A DNA stretch of 56,889 nt from Sphaerochaetaceae bacterium (GCA_028532765.1 JAQQAR010000002.1:1-56889); one strand, 5' to 3'. Shown: positions 35,334-43,405, counted from the stretch's first letter. A program made the numbers and translations. Notes: a model not told the origin generated them from the letters alone.

Positions 35334-35483
35334 GTCCAAACGAGTGGGCGAGTAGCTTATGTCATATACTCTCTCCCACCGTGTATCTTGTCGTTGTTTC
35401 CCCCTCATTATGAGGTAACGGCAGATGCAGGCCGCGCATATGCGGAACTCCTTCAAGGGTGCAAGCTTGAGGGAGTTTTTTTT
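35334..35483 (+). ncRNA. Candidate small RNA, about 150 nt, family unknown
   Basis: A strong promoter is followed about 120 bases later by a strong terminator with no ORF or ribosome-binding site between. Predicted local hairpins are GTGGG-x-GAGTA/TACTC-xxx-CCCAC (about 35343-35391, the outer ACGA/TCGT can extend it), CCTCA-TTA-TGAGG (35403-35415) and CCGC-N6-GCGG (35432-35445). The final stem is the terminator. The downstream protein gene lies on the opposite strand, so this is not a leader of it. I find none of the marker motifs of SRP RNA, tmRNA, RNase P or common riboswitches; a 6S-like closing stem is not evident. Confidence 0.55.
35446..35483 (+). terminator. Rho-independent terminator of the candidate small RNA
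   Basis: AACTCCTTCAAG (35446-35457) pairs with CTTGAGGGAGTT (35466-35477) over 12 positions (one G-T wobble), 8-base loop, then a run of eight T's (35476-35483). Confidence 0.88.
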
Positions 35484-35527
35484 GGCTCATTCTATAGGCT
35501 GTTTGTAGTGTTTGCTGAAAGGGTTAC

Positions 35528-36169
35528 CTACTCCCTGCTTCGCTTATAGGCATTTCTCTTGCGCCAGAGATGAGCGAACATGAACTTCTCTCCCTTGTTC
35601 CTGTCCTGTTTTTCCAGATATGCAAGGATTTTCCTGTGTTCTTCCTGGGTCTGTTTCTTTCCTAGGTTGCTGAGGCATTGGTAGAAAAGCAAGCTGTTCG
35701 TGTTCAGGTTCAACCTGCTGAAGGTAGTGAGAAGGATCTCGTTTCCTGAAGAGCGAACCATCTCCAGGTGGAATTTGAAGTGAAGGTCGCTGAATCGCAT
35801 TACATCACTCGGATCATCCATGTCGCACGTATCCATCTCATCGAGGATGGCACTGAATGGTGCAATATCTACAGCATGTTCACAGTTCAACCGGAAAGCT
35901 AGGCTTTCCAGGTATGTTCTGACCTCTGCAATGTGTTGGTAATCCTTGACCGTCAGTTCCTTCACATAGGACCCGCTCTGGGGGAGTACCGATACAAAGC
36001 CATCTTGTTCAAGGCGCTTGATTGCCTCCCTTACAGGGGTTCGGCTACAGTTGTATTCAACCGAGAGGGAGTTTTCACTAAGCTTGCTGCCAGGAATGTA
36101 CTCATTCCTCAGGATCTTATCCCTGATATCATGGTATATCTGGTCGATTATAACTGTCTTTGTTGCCAT
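35528..36169 (-). CDS. GntR-family regulator (FCD/FadR subgroup)
   Basis: 213 residues. The winged helix is at residues 8-70 (GSKLSENSLSVEYNCSRTPV then REAIKRLEQDGFV), followed by an FCD all-helical ligand domain (EVRTYLESLAFRL, DLHFKFHLEMVRSSGN with metal-binding Asp/His). Such proteins respond to organic or sugar acids. Divergent from the ABC operon at 36798, which carries an FCD-type operator; either this protein or the GntR at 43467 may bind it. The C-terminus (WRKRNAYKRSRE) is basic. Confidence 0.9.
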   Translation of the reverse strand: MATKTVIIDQIYHDIRDKILRNEYIPGSKLSENSLSVEYNCSRTPVREAIKRLEQDGFVSVLPQSGSYVKELTVKDYQHIAEVRTYLESLAFRLNCEHAVDIAPFSAILDEMDTCDMDDPSDVMRFSDLHFKFHLEMVRSSGNEILLTTFSRLNLNTNSLLFYQCLSNLGKKQTQEEHRKILAYLEKQDRNKGEKFMFAHLWRKRNAYKRSRE

Positions 36170-36178
36170 AATGTTCCT

Positions 36179-36206
36179 ATTCTACCACTGTTGTGGCCCT
36201 TCTCAA
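36179..36206 (-). promoter_or_regulatory. Possible promoter of the GntR gene
   Basis: Minus strand TTGAGA (complement of 36201-36206), 16-base spacer, TAGAAT (complement of 36179-36184). Transcription would start only 3-4 bases before the ATG at 36169, implying a nearly leaderless mRNA; the apparent AGGA ribosome-binding site would then not be transcribed, so an upstream promoter is also possible. Confidence 0.35.
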
Positions 36207-36726
36207 AGATGCTTAAATCAGAACAGTCTTTGTCTATAGATCATAGTAAACTGGAATACTAGAAAAATAATAGAAAGATGAGGGACAGAATCAGATTCGC
36301 CTCTGGTCGATTGTCTGTAACCTCTCACATAGATGTATATCCATCTACCAGATGCATGTTCTGGAAGGCTTGGTTCCTCAGCCTGCCTTCGTAGTTATAA
36401 GGATCCTCCTATGGACTTGTTCACTTCGACGGTGTATGTGTTCATTGGCCCGGTGGAGTAGGGGTTGCTTGAGACATCCCATCAGCTGGGTATCTATACA
36501 TTTGTCCTACAATTACTCGCTTTCTTAGTATGGTAAGGATATCCTTGGGTACAGAAAATGAAAAGAATCTAATACAAATCTTTCCTCGTCAGACCTGCTG
36601 TACAGCGTTGAGTACACAAACTAAAACTTTATAGATAAATAAATAATGTACTTGGTAAGAATAGAGAGTAAGTAGGCAATTTCTCATGTTTGGACTCTTT
36701 CCTGATGCATTTTCTGTAAAAAATGT
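36207..36726. other. Long non-coding interval, no gene recognised
   Basis: About 520 bases between the GntR promoter and the promoter of the peptide-type ABC operon. Reverse frames contain short protein-like pieces interrupted by stops (around 36280-36420), which may be decayed coding DNA, but I cannot name a family. The 3' part is AT-rich. No hairpin with T-tract was found. Confidence 0.4.
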
Positions 36727-36754
36727 TTGACAGATGAAATTTTCCGTTTAATAC
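36727..36754 (+). promoter_or_regulatory. Promoter of the permuted-binding-protein ABC operon
   Basis: Consensus TTGACA (36727-36732), 16-base spacer, TAATAC (36749-36754). The expected start is near 36761, inside the operator that follows. The leader would be about 37 bases and contains AAAAGGAG before the ATG. Confidence 0.7.
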
Positions 36755-36759
36755 TGACT

Positions 36760-36777
36760 TTGTAGTACAAACTACAA
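36760..36777. promoter_or_regulatory. GntR/FadR-type operator overlapping the transcription start
   Basis: TTGTAGT-ACAA-ACTACAA is a perfect 18-bp dyad (7-bp arms). It contains TTGTAGTACAA, which matches the FadR-subfamily operator pattern T-N-G-T-N3-A-C-N-A exactly. Placed just downstream of the -10, it would block RNA polymerase when bound. Candidate binders are the two GntR/FCD proteins at 35528 and 43467. Confidence 0.72.
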
Positions 36778-36797
36778 TATCGTAAAAGGAGATCAAT

Positions 36798-38453
36798 ATG
36801 AAAAAACTTACTGCAATTGTATTGCTGCTGAGCTTATGCTTGGGAGTATTCGCAGCAGGTACACAAGAGGTGGCACCTACTGCAGCCGCTTGGGAAGCCC
36901 AAGGCACTCCTTTGGCCGATGTGCGCATCCGCCAAGCACTCCGTCTGGCCATTGATATGGAAACCATTGTCGATGAACTGTTTGAAGGAAAAGCCCAGAG
37001 AGCAGTGGCAATGACCAGTCCTGGTTCATGGTTGGCCGATGGATTGGATCCTTATACCTACGATCCAGAGAAGGCAAAGGCTCTTCTGGATGAAGCAGGC
37101 TGGCCGAAAGACTACACCTTGGATGTCGTCTATTACTATGGCGACCAGCAGACTGTAGATTTGATGGCCATCATCCAGCAGTACTGGGCAGCTGTTGGCG
37201 TCAAGTCCTCATTCCGCAAACTGGAAGGTGACCTTGCCAGTCAGTTGTGGGTACCCCCTGCCGATCGCAAGAATGGTCCTTCAGCTGTGAAGTGGGACCT
37301 TGCCTATGCAGCAGTCGCAGCCTTGAGCGAGAACGAGTTCTACGACCGCTTTGAGAGTACTGCCAGCAACAACTCTTCCATTCCCTGGCAGGAAGGCCTG
37401 GATGAACTGGTACAGGCAACCCGCGCAACAGCTGATGTTGAGAAGCAGAAAGCAGCATTCAAGGCATTGCAGCGTGAGATCAATGAGAACATGTACAACA
37501 TTCCTTTGTACCACCAGCTCTCGTTCATCTACACCAGCAATAAGCTTGACATTGCAGGAAGTGATTTGGGCAACGACCAATTCAGCTTCAACAAGAACAT
37601 CCTTGACTGGAAGATCGACAGCAAGGACGGCATGATGTACACCAATGGTGGACCGATGGAGTTCTATGAAGCTCCCATGGTAAACCCTGGTCTCTACCTC
37701 TATCAGGAGCTGTTGTTTGACAAGTTGATCAACGCCGATGCAAACCTGACACCCACCGATGGCATGCTTGCAAAGAGCTACAGCGTAAGCCCCGACGGGA
37801 TGCAAATTACCTTTGACTTGCGCAGTGATGTGAAGTGGCATGACGGCGCAGCTTTCTCTGCGAAAGACGTCGTGTTCTCCATTGAGTACTTCCTCAAGAC
37901 CCCTGGTTTGAACGCCGTTGCACTCAATACCTTCAAGTCAATCAAGGGTGCTTCCGCCTACGTAGATGGCTCAGCTTCTTCGGTCAGCGGCATCAAGGTT
38001 GACGGTAACAAGGTTACCATTACCTTTGAGACCCTCGACCCCAATGCACTGCTTACCTTCAGTCAGTGGCCGATGCTCCCTTCCCATATTCTGAAAGGAA
38101 GCAACCCGGTGACATTCCAGCAGAATGCATTCTGGCAGAAGCCCGTGGGAACCGGTCCGTTCAAGGTAAAGGAAACTGTACTGGGTAACTATGCAATACT
38201 CGAGCGCAATGCTTCCTACTACCGAAGTGGAACAGGAAACATCAAGACCATCTTCATGCATGCCAGCAGTGAAAACGACAGCAACCTCGTGAAGAATGCC
38301 GAAAGTGGTCGAATTGACTACGCTTGGAGCAAGAGCGTCGCTGACTCTCTCTCCATCGAGAAGATTAGCCACATGACAGTGACTCCGGTAAACATCCGTT
38401 ATACGCGTGTGTTCTGGGTGAACCAATTCGCCCACCCTGCGAACATCAAGTAG
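36798..38453 (+). CDS. Circularly permuted family-5 (OppA/DppA-like) ABC substrate-binding protein
   Basis: 551 residues. Signal peptide at 1-20 (MKKLTAIVLLLSLCLGVFAA). Residues 38-272 match the half that is normally C-terminal in DppA/OppA: PLADVRIRQALRLAID, YTYDPEKAKALLDEAGW, the D-L-A-Y core, LVQATRATADVEKQKAAF and NIPLYHQLSFIY. Residues about 279-551 match the normal N-terminal half: LYQELLFDKLINADANL, SYSVSPDGMQITFDLR, VKWHDGAAFSAKDVVFSIEYF, KPVGTGPFKVKETVLGNYAI, LERNASYY, and ESGRIDYAW. The chain ends RVFWVNQFAHPANIK, exactly where normal proteins continue into DVRVRQAL. So the new termini lie at the start of domain III, and the old termini are joined near residue 273-279 without an internal signal peptide. 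Total length is normal, nothing seems lost. The four partner subunits downstream are intact, so it is probably functional. Confidence 0.9.
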   Translation: MKKLTAIVLLLSLCLGVFAAGTQEVAPTAAAWEAQGTPLADVRIRQALRLAIDMETIVDELFEGKAQRAVAMTSPGSWLADGLDPYTYDPEKAKALLDEAGWPKDYTLDVVYYYGDQQTVDLMAIIQQYWAAVGVKSSFRKLEGDLASQLWVPPADRKNGPSAVKWDLAYAAVAALSENEFYDRFESTASNNSSIPWQEGLDELVQATRATADVEKQKAAFKALQREINENMYNIPLYHQLSFIYTSNKLDIAGSDLGNDQFSFNKNILDWKIDSKDGMMYTNGGPMEFYEAPMVNPGLYLYQELLFDKLINADANLTPTDGMLAKSYSVSPDGMQITFDLRSDVKWHDGAAFSAKDVVFSIEYFLKTPGLNAVALNTFKSIKGASAYVDGSASSVSGIKVDGNKVTITFETLDPNALLTFSQWPMLPSHILKGSNPVTFQQNAFWQKPVGTGPFKVKETVLGNYAILERNASYYRSGTGNIKTIFMHASSENDSNLVKNAESGRIDYAWSKSVADSLSIEKISHMTVTPVNIRYTRVFWVNQFAHPANIK

Positions 38454-38468
38454 CAGTGTGGAATGGCA

Positions 38469-38497
38469 GGTGGCTGTGAGGTACACTCACAGCCATC
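38469..38497 (+). promoter_or_regulatory. Intercistronic hairpin after the binding-protein gene
   Basis: GGTGGCTGTGAG (38469-38480) pairs with CTCACAGCCATC (38486-38497), 12 pairs with one G-T wobble and a 5-base loop. It lies 15 bases after the binding-protein stop; TTCCTTCATTTTC follows. Likely mRNA stabiliser or leaky terminator that favours binding-protein synthesis. Confidence 0.65.
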
Positions 38498-38527
38498 TTC
38501 CTTCATTTTCTTCAAGAGGTTACAACT

Positions 38528-39487
38528 GTGATAGCATTCATCATCAGAAAATTCCTGCTGCTGATTCCCATGCTCTTGGTTATCAGCTTCCTCATCTTCC
38601 TTGGTATTGAACTCATGCCGGGTGATGCGGTCGATTTCATGATCCCCCCCGATGCACTGGCAACCATCAGCCCCGCTGAGCTGGATATCCTGCGTGCAGA
38701 ACTCGGACTTGACGACCCGTTCATGACCCGCTACGTCTCCTGGATAACCAATCTGGTGCAAGGCGATTTCGGCTATAGCCTGCAAAGTGGTGTTGCCGTC
38801 AGTGAGTTGCTGGCAAATACCCTTCCAGCTACCTTGGAACTGTCGATTGCAGCCCTCTTGATCTCCACCTTATTGGGGAGTTTGCTGGGTGTTGTCTCTG
38901 CCCTGAACAAGGGGCGTATTGGAGACAATGTACTTACCGTCGCCGGTATGGTGGGGGTGGCCATTCCCCAGTTCCTCTTCGGCCTCATTATGATTGTGCT
39001 CTTCGTATTCAAGCTGGGCTGGCTTCCGGTGGGTGGACGCATGACACCGGGCAATGAAGCGTTCTTCCAGCGTCTCGACCACCTCATCCTCCCTGCAATT
39101 GTCCTGGGTCTTTCGATGACAGCAGGTGTCATGCGCTATTCAAGGGCAAGCATGCTCGACTCCCTGAACAAGGAGTTCATCAAGACTGCACGCAGCAAGG
39201 GGCTGCCTGAGTGGCGGGTGAACCTGGTGCATGGACTGCGCGTGGCAATGACCCCGGTGGCCGTCCTCATCGGCTTCCGACTTCCCATGCTCATCGGCGG
39301 CTCGGTGGTAATCGAGCAGGTCTTCCAGTGGCCTGGGGTAGGGCAGATGTTCGTAGCTGCCGTACGCAGCCAGAACACGCCCATCATCATGATGGTTGCA
39401 TTCTTTAGTGTCCTTATTGTCTTGATCGCCAGTATCCTGGTCGATATCGCTACTGCCTTGCTCGATCCCCGAGTCAAGCTCTCCTAG
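38528..39487 (+). CDS. Peptide-type ABC transporter permease, DppB/OppB family
   Basis: 319 residues, GTG start with AAGAGG upstream. About six membrane helices; the first (FLLLIPMLLVISFLIFLGIE) and the following GDAVDFM...LGLDDPFMTRYVSWITNLVQGDFGYSL block are standard for DppB. The EAA loop is EFIKTARSKGLPEWRVNLVH, and the C-terminus VDIATALLDPRVKLS is canonical. It pairs with the next permease 9 bases downstream. Confidence 0.94.
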   Translation: MIAFIIRKFLLLIPMLLVISFLIFLGIELMPGDAVDFMIPPDALATISPAELDILRAELGLDDPFMTRYVSWITNLVQGDFGYSLQSGVAVSELLANTLPATLELSIAALLISTLLGSLLGVVSALNKGRIGDNVLTVAGMVGVAIPQFLFGLIMIVLFVFKLGWLPVGGRMTPGNEAFFQRLDHLILPAIVLGLSMTAGVMRYSRASMLDSLNKEFIKTARSKGLPEWRVNLVHGLRVAMTPVAVLIGFRLPMLIGGSVVIEQVFQWPGVGQMFVAAVRSQNTPIIMMVAFFSVLIVLIASILVDIATALLDPRVKLS

Positions 39488-39496
39488 GAGGCCCCT

Positions 39497-40411
39497 ATGG
39501 CAAACAAAGCGCTGCAACGCAAAATGGATCGCCTTCTCATTCTCGAGGAACAAGGCAAGCTCTTCTCTTCCAATACCAGCCGTACCCTGCGTAAACTCGC
39601 CGCCAATCCCTTGGCAATTATTGGACTGGTTCTCTTCGTTCTCATGTTCCTTGCCTGTATCGCGGCTCCCCTGATCAGCTCCTACGGGCCGAATACCATC
39701 GACCTGCGCAACCGTCTCGTCCCTCCCGGGGAGGGGCATCTGCTCGGAACCGATCAGATCGGGCGTGACATCTATACTCGTATTCTCTATGGCGGACGTA
39801 TCTCCATCTTTGTGGGACTCGGCTCAGCTCTGGGAGCAGCGCTCATCGGAGTCTCTCTGGGCACCTACGCCGGGTACCGACGAGGGATGCTCGATGCCAC
39901 GGTCATGAAGGTGAGTGAGATCATGATGAGCTTCCCCCAGATCATTCTGGTCTCCATTTTGGTAACCATCGTGGGGCAGAGCCTCTGGAACCTCATTCTG
40001 ATCTTCATCCTTACCGGATGGCCAAGCATGTACCGTATGGCCCGTTCTCAGATGCTCAGTATTCGGGAGCAGGAGTACATCCAAGCCTTGCAGGCATTCG
40101 GGATCAGCAAGTTCGTGATCAGCTTCAAGCATATGCTTCCCAATGCCATCGGTCCCATCTTCGTCAACATTACGCTCTCCACTGCGATGTTCATCCTACA
40201 GGAAGCAGCCTTGAGTTTCCTTGGTCTTGGTGTTCCCCTGGAGCAGGCTACCTGGGGAAACATCCTCAACGTTGCCCAGGACCTCAACATCCTGCGTGAT
40301 GCGTGGTGGGTATGGCTCCCAGTTGGTTTGGTCATTACCATCTTTGTCATGGCCATTAACTTCATCGGTGACGGTTTGCGCGATGCTGCCGACCCCACTC
40401 AGGTAGGTTGA
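39497..40411 (+). CDS. Peptide-type ABC transporter permease, DppC/OppC family
   Basis: 304 residues. Cytoplasmic N-terminal segment, then six predicted helices; LLGTDQIGRDIYTRILYGGRIS is the highly conserved periplasmic/cytoplasmic entry motif of DppC, the EAA loop is EYIQALQAFGISKFVISFKH, and it ends FIGDGLRDAADPTQVG. An AGGAGGCCCC ribosome-binding site precedes the ATG. One base separates it from the ATPase gene that follows. Confidence 0.95.
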   Translation: MANKALQRKMDRLLILEEQGKLFSSNTSRTLRKLAANPLAIIGLVLFVLMFLACIAAPLISSYGPNTIDLRNRLVPPGEGHLLGTDQIGRDIYTRILYGGRISIFVGLGSALGAALIGVSLGTYAGYRRGMLDATVMKVSEIMMSFPQIILVSILVTIVGQSLWNLILIFILTGWPSMYRMARSQMLSIREQEYIQALQAFGISKFVISFKHMLPNAIGPIFVNITLSTAMFILQEAALSFLGLGVPLEQATWGNILNVAQDLNILRDAWWVWLPVGLVITIFVMAINFIGDGLRDAADPTQVG

Positions 40412-40412
40412 T

Positions 40413-41420
40413 ATGGAACAGAATGTCGTACTGGAAGTAAAAGACCTATGTGTCAATTTTTATACCAACCAGCGGTGCAACAAGGCACTGCGTAATGTCT
40501 CCTTCTCCATGAGGAAAGCCAGGACACTCTGTATTGTGGGTGAGTCGGGCTGTGGAAAGAGTGTAACAGCCAACTCCATCATGCAGCTGCTCCCTGAGCT
40601 CAGCCGTATAGAGAATGGTACCATCACCTACTATGGAGCGGAGGGCCCTGTCTCCATTGAAAGCCTCAAACGCAACGGGCGGGTCATGCGAGGCCTCCGA
40701 GGACAGGAGATCGCAATGATCTTTCAGGATCCCATGACTGCGTTGAACCCGGTGTTTACCGTAGGGTTCCAGATTGATGAGATGCTGCGCAACCACAAGC
40801 CCCTGAGCAGGAAAGAGGCAAAAGAGAACTCCATCCGCTTGCTCAAGGATATGGGAGTCCCTCTTCCTGAGCAGCGGGTACATGAGTATCCGCACCAGTA
40901 CTCCGGAGGCATGCGACAGCGTGCCATGATCGCCATGGCCATGGCGTGTGAGCCGAAGGTGCTCATCGCCGATGAACCTACCACTGCCCTGGATGTGACC
41001 ATCCAGGCCCAGATCTTCGAACTCATGCTTGCCCTCAAGCGTGAGAAGGAGATGGCAATTCTCCTGATCACCCACGATATGGGAGTGGTTGCTGAGATGG
41101 CTGACGATGTGGCGGTGATGTATATGGGCAACATTGTGGAGAGTGGGACGGCCGAACAGGTGATGGCCTCTCCCTCCCATCCCTATACCAAAGCTCTGCT
41201 TGAGTCCATTCCCGTGCTGGGCAAGGGGAAGAACCAGAAGCTGGAGCCCATCAGGGGTACCACCCCTGACCCGTACAACCGTCCAGTGGGGTGCCAGTTT
41301 GCTCCTCGCTGCGACTATGCCACGGAGCAGTGTCGTCAGGCCATGCCTGATGAGACCAACATCGACCAGGACGGACACATGGTCCGCTGCTTCAACTACA
41401 AGGAGCTGCTCAATGGCTGA
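40413..41420 (+). CDS. Peptide-type ABC transporter ATPase, DppD/OppD family
   Basis: 335 residues. Walker A GESGCGKS at 43-50, signature YSGGMRQRAMIAMA, Walker B VLIADEPTTALD, and a C-terminal oligopeptide-transporter extension with three to four Cys (GCQFAPRCDYATEQC) that binds an Fe-S cluster in some homologues. It pairs with the next ATPase. The last 8 bases overlap the start of that gene. Confidence 0.95.
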   Translation: MEQNVVLEVKDLCVNFYTNQRCNKALRNVSFSMRKARTLCIVGESGCGKSVTANSIMQLLPELSRIENGTITYYGAEGPVSIESLKRNGRVMRGLRGQEIAMIFQDPMTALNPVFTVGFQIDEMLRNHKPLSRKEAKENSIRLLKDMGVPLPEQRVHEYPHQYSGGMRQRAMIAMAMACEPKVLIADEPTTALDVTIQAQIFELMLALKREKEMAILLITHDMGVVAEMADDVAVMYMGNIVESGTAEQVMASPSHPYTKALLESIPVLGKGKNQKLEPIRGTTPDPYNRPVGCQFAPRCDYATEQCRQAMPDETNIDQDGHMVRCFNYKELLNG

Positions 41421-42438
41421 GAATCGTGAAGTTCTGATGAAAATAGAGAACCTGAAGACCCACTTCCCGGTGAAGAAGGGAGTCTTCAAGCGGACCGTCG
41501 GGCACGTGAAGGCCGTCGACGGGGTGAATCTTGAGATCTATCGGGGCGAGACGCTGGGAATAGTTGGTGAGTCAGGGTGTGGAAAGACCACCTTGGGTAA
41601 ATCGCTCTTGCGTCTTACCCAACCAACCGAGGGCAAGGTCACCTATGCATTTCCTGACGGGAAGAAGGATGTACTGCAGCTCAAGGGATCTGAGTTGGAT
41701 GAAGCCCGTAAGCGCCTCCAGATTGTCTTCCAGGACCCGTACTCCTCCTTGAATCCCTCCTTTACCATTTTCGGTTCCTTCAACGACCCGTTGAAGAAGT
41801 TCGGGGTGAAGAGAAAGAAGGAGCGTGAGGATTTGGTTGCCCGCCTGCTTTCTGATGTCAATCTTCCCCGCGACTACATGACCCGGTATCCCAATGAGTT
41901 CAGTGGAGGGCAGCGACAGCGTATCGGTATTGCACGTGCTCTTTCGGTGAATCCTGAGTTGATCGTCTGTGACGAGGCGGTCTCCGCCCTTGATGTTTCC
42001 ATCCAGGCACAGGTGCTGAAGTTGCTCAAGAAATTGCAGGCTGAACGCAACCTTACCTATCTCTTCATCACCCATGACCTGTCGGTTGTGGAGTACATTG
42101 CCGACCGCATCGCGGTTATGTACCTGGGCAAGGTGGTGGAGCTTGCTTCCACCGAGGAGTTGTTCAAGCACACTACACACCCCTACACGAAGGCGCTGCT
42201 TTCAGCAATCCCCATTGCTGATATCACCAAGAAGAAGAAGCGCATTCCCCTGCAGGGGGATGTGCCATCTCCGGTGAATCCACCCTCGGGCTGTCCGTTC
42301 CATCCACGGTGTTCGTTCTGCCAGGAGCGGTGTAAGCAGGAAGTACCCCAGTTGCGACCGCTTTCCATCGATGGGTCCACCCACTATGTAAGTTGTCACT
42401 TTGGCGAGCAGTTTGCCGCAGGCAATATCCCTTCATGA
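41413..42438 (+). CDS. Peptide-type ABC transporter ATPase, DppF/OppF family
   Basis: 341 residues from the ATG at 41413, which has AAGGAG upstream and overlaps the previous gene by 8 bases; the frame is open much further 5' but that part lies in dppD. Walker A GESGCGKTT at 52-60, signature FSGGQRQRIGIARAL, Walker B LIVCDEAVSALD (Ala in place of the usual Pro-Thr pair, as in many DppF), and the C-terminal CPFHPRCSFCQERC motif. It completes the transporter. Confidence 0.95.
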   Translation: MAENREVLMKIENLKTHFPVKKGVFKRTVGHVKAVDGVNLEIYRGETLGIVGESGCGKTTLGKSLLRLTQPTEGKVTYAFPDGKKDVLQLKGSELDEARKRLQIVFQDPYSSLNPSFTIFGSFNDPLKKFGVKRKKEREDLVARLLSDVNLPRDYMTRYPNEFSGGQRQRIGIARALSVNPELIVCDEAVSALDVSIQAQVLKLLKKLQAERNLTYLFITHDLSVVEYIADRIAVMYLGKVVELASTEELFKHTTHPYTKALLSAIPIADITKKKKRIPLQGDVPSPVNPPSGCPFHPRCSFCQERCKQEVPQLRPLSIDGSTHYVSCHFGEQFAAGNIPS

Positions 42439-42464
42439 GTCATATTTTCAAGGAGTCTACTACT

Positions 42465-43400
42465 ATGCATACAAAATCCAGTGTTTCACACATCAAGGGT
42501 GTCATCCCTGCAATGTTCAGTACGTTCGATGAGAACGAGCAACTCGACCTGAAGCGTGCCCGCGTCCTGGTCGATTATTTGATCGGGGAAGGGGTGCACG
42601 GTCTCTATATTACCGGCAGTACCGGGGAAGGGTTCCTCATGAGTGATGAGGAACGCAAAGCGTTTGCCCAGGCTGTGGTCAGCCATGTGAATAAGCGTGT
42701 GCCGGTCATCGTACATGTGGGGGCTATCGGGACATTGAGGAGCATTGACTTGGCAAGCCATGCACAACAGATTGGGGCCGATGCCATCAGCAGCGTTCCC
42801 CCGTTCTACTACCACTTCAGCGGCGATGAGATCTACCGCTACTACAGTGATATCTCCTCTGCCGTCGATCTTCCCATGATTGTCTACAACATCGCCCTCG
42901 CCGGATTGATGGACAATTCATTGGTCCTTCGCCTTGCTTCCATCGATGGGGTGTGCGGGTTGAAGTTCACTGGAACCCAGCACCATGACATGGCTACGCT
43001 CAAGGGAGAACTTGGTCCCGATTTCATGATCTATTCCGGTTGCGATGAGATGGCAACTCAGGGATTGCTTGCCGGCGCTGATGGGATTATTGGTTCCTTC
43101 TACAATATCATTCCCGATACGTTCGGAGAAATCTATCATCTTTGTCAGCAAGGGAAGTATCAGGAGGCATTCGAGATCCAGAAGATTGCCACCAGTTTCA
43201 TTCTCAAGGCTGTCAAGCACGGCCATTTTGGTGTCATGAAGCAACTTATGATGGATACTGGCATTGATGTCGGGTATGTGCGTCGTCCCTTTGTCCATCC
43301 CGATAGCCAGGTTATGGATGAGGTATGGTCCTTCCTTGATACGCTCCAGCAGACCCATGGAGATATCCATATGGGGTTTGTGTCCAAAAGGAGAAAATAG
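42465..43400 (+). CDS. nanA: DapA/NanA-family aldolase, N-acetylneuraminate lyase-like
   Basis: 311 residues. The 2-keto-acid-binding GSTGEGFLMSDEERK, the FYYHFSGDEIYRYYSDI segment (typical of sialic acid lyases rather than dihydrodipicolinate synthases), VYNIALAGLMD with the catalytic Tyr and GLKFTGTQHHDM with the Schiff-base Lys are all in order. Likely cleaves N-acetylneuraminate or a related 2-keto sugar acid to pyruvate. The ATG at 42465 has AAGGAG 9 bases upstream; an ATG at 42435 overlaps the ATPase stop but lacks one. Family-5 binding proteins import sialic acid in the Sat system of Haemophilus ducreyi, so the operon may do the same. Confidence 0.83.
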   Translation: MHTKSSVSHIKGVIPAMFSTFDENEQLDLKRARVLVDYLIGEGVHGLYITGSTGEGFLMSDEERKAFAQAVVSHVNKRVPVIVHVGAIGTLRSIDLASHAQQIGADAISSVPPFYYHFSGDEIYRYYSDISSAVDLPMIVYNIALAGLMDNSLVLRLASIDGVCGLKFTGTQHHDMATLKGELGPDFMIYSGCDEMATQGLLAGADGIIGSFYNIIPDTFGEIYHLCQQGKYQEAFEIQKIATSFILKAVKHGHFGVMKQLMMDTGIDVGYVRRPFVHPDSQVMDEVWSFLDTLQQTHGDIHMGFVSKRRK

Positions 43401-43405
43401 CTCGA

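Noticed and set aside
35334-35483. Known RNA identity (SRP RNA, 6S RNA, tmRNA or a riboswitch) for the candidate small RNA
   Set aside because: The SRP tetraloop core, tmRNA tag frame, 6S closing stem and conserved riboswitch cores could not be found by eye; left as family unknown.
36798-38453. Explaining the binding protein as two broken or fused genes
   Set aside because: There is a single frame, one signal peptide, one full set of both halves and a normal total length; a collapsed tandem repeat would give normal order, not swapped halves. A misassembly remains the one alternative.
40446-41489. 347-codon open frame antisense to the DppD-type ATPase gene
   Set aside because: It mirrors the third-position bias of a well-supported gene, has no ribosome-binding site and resembles no protein family.
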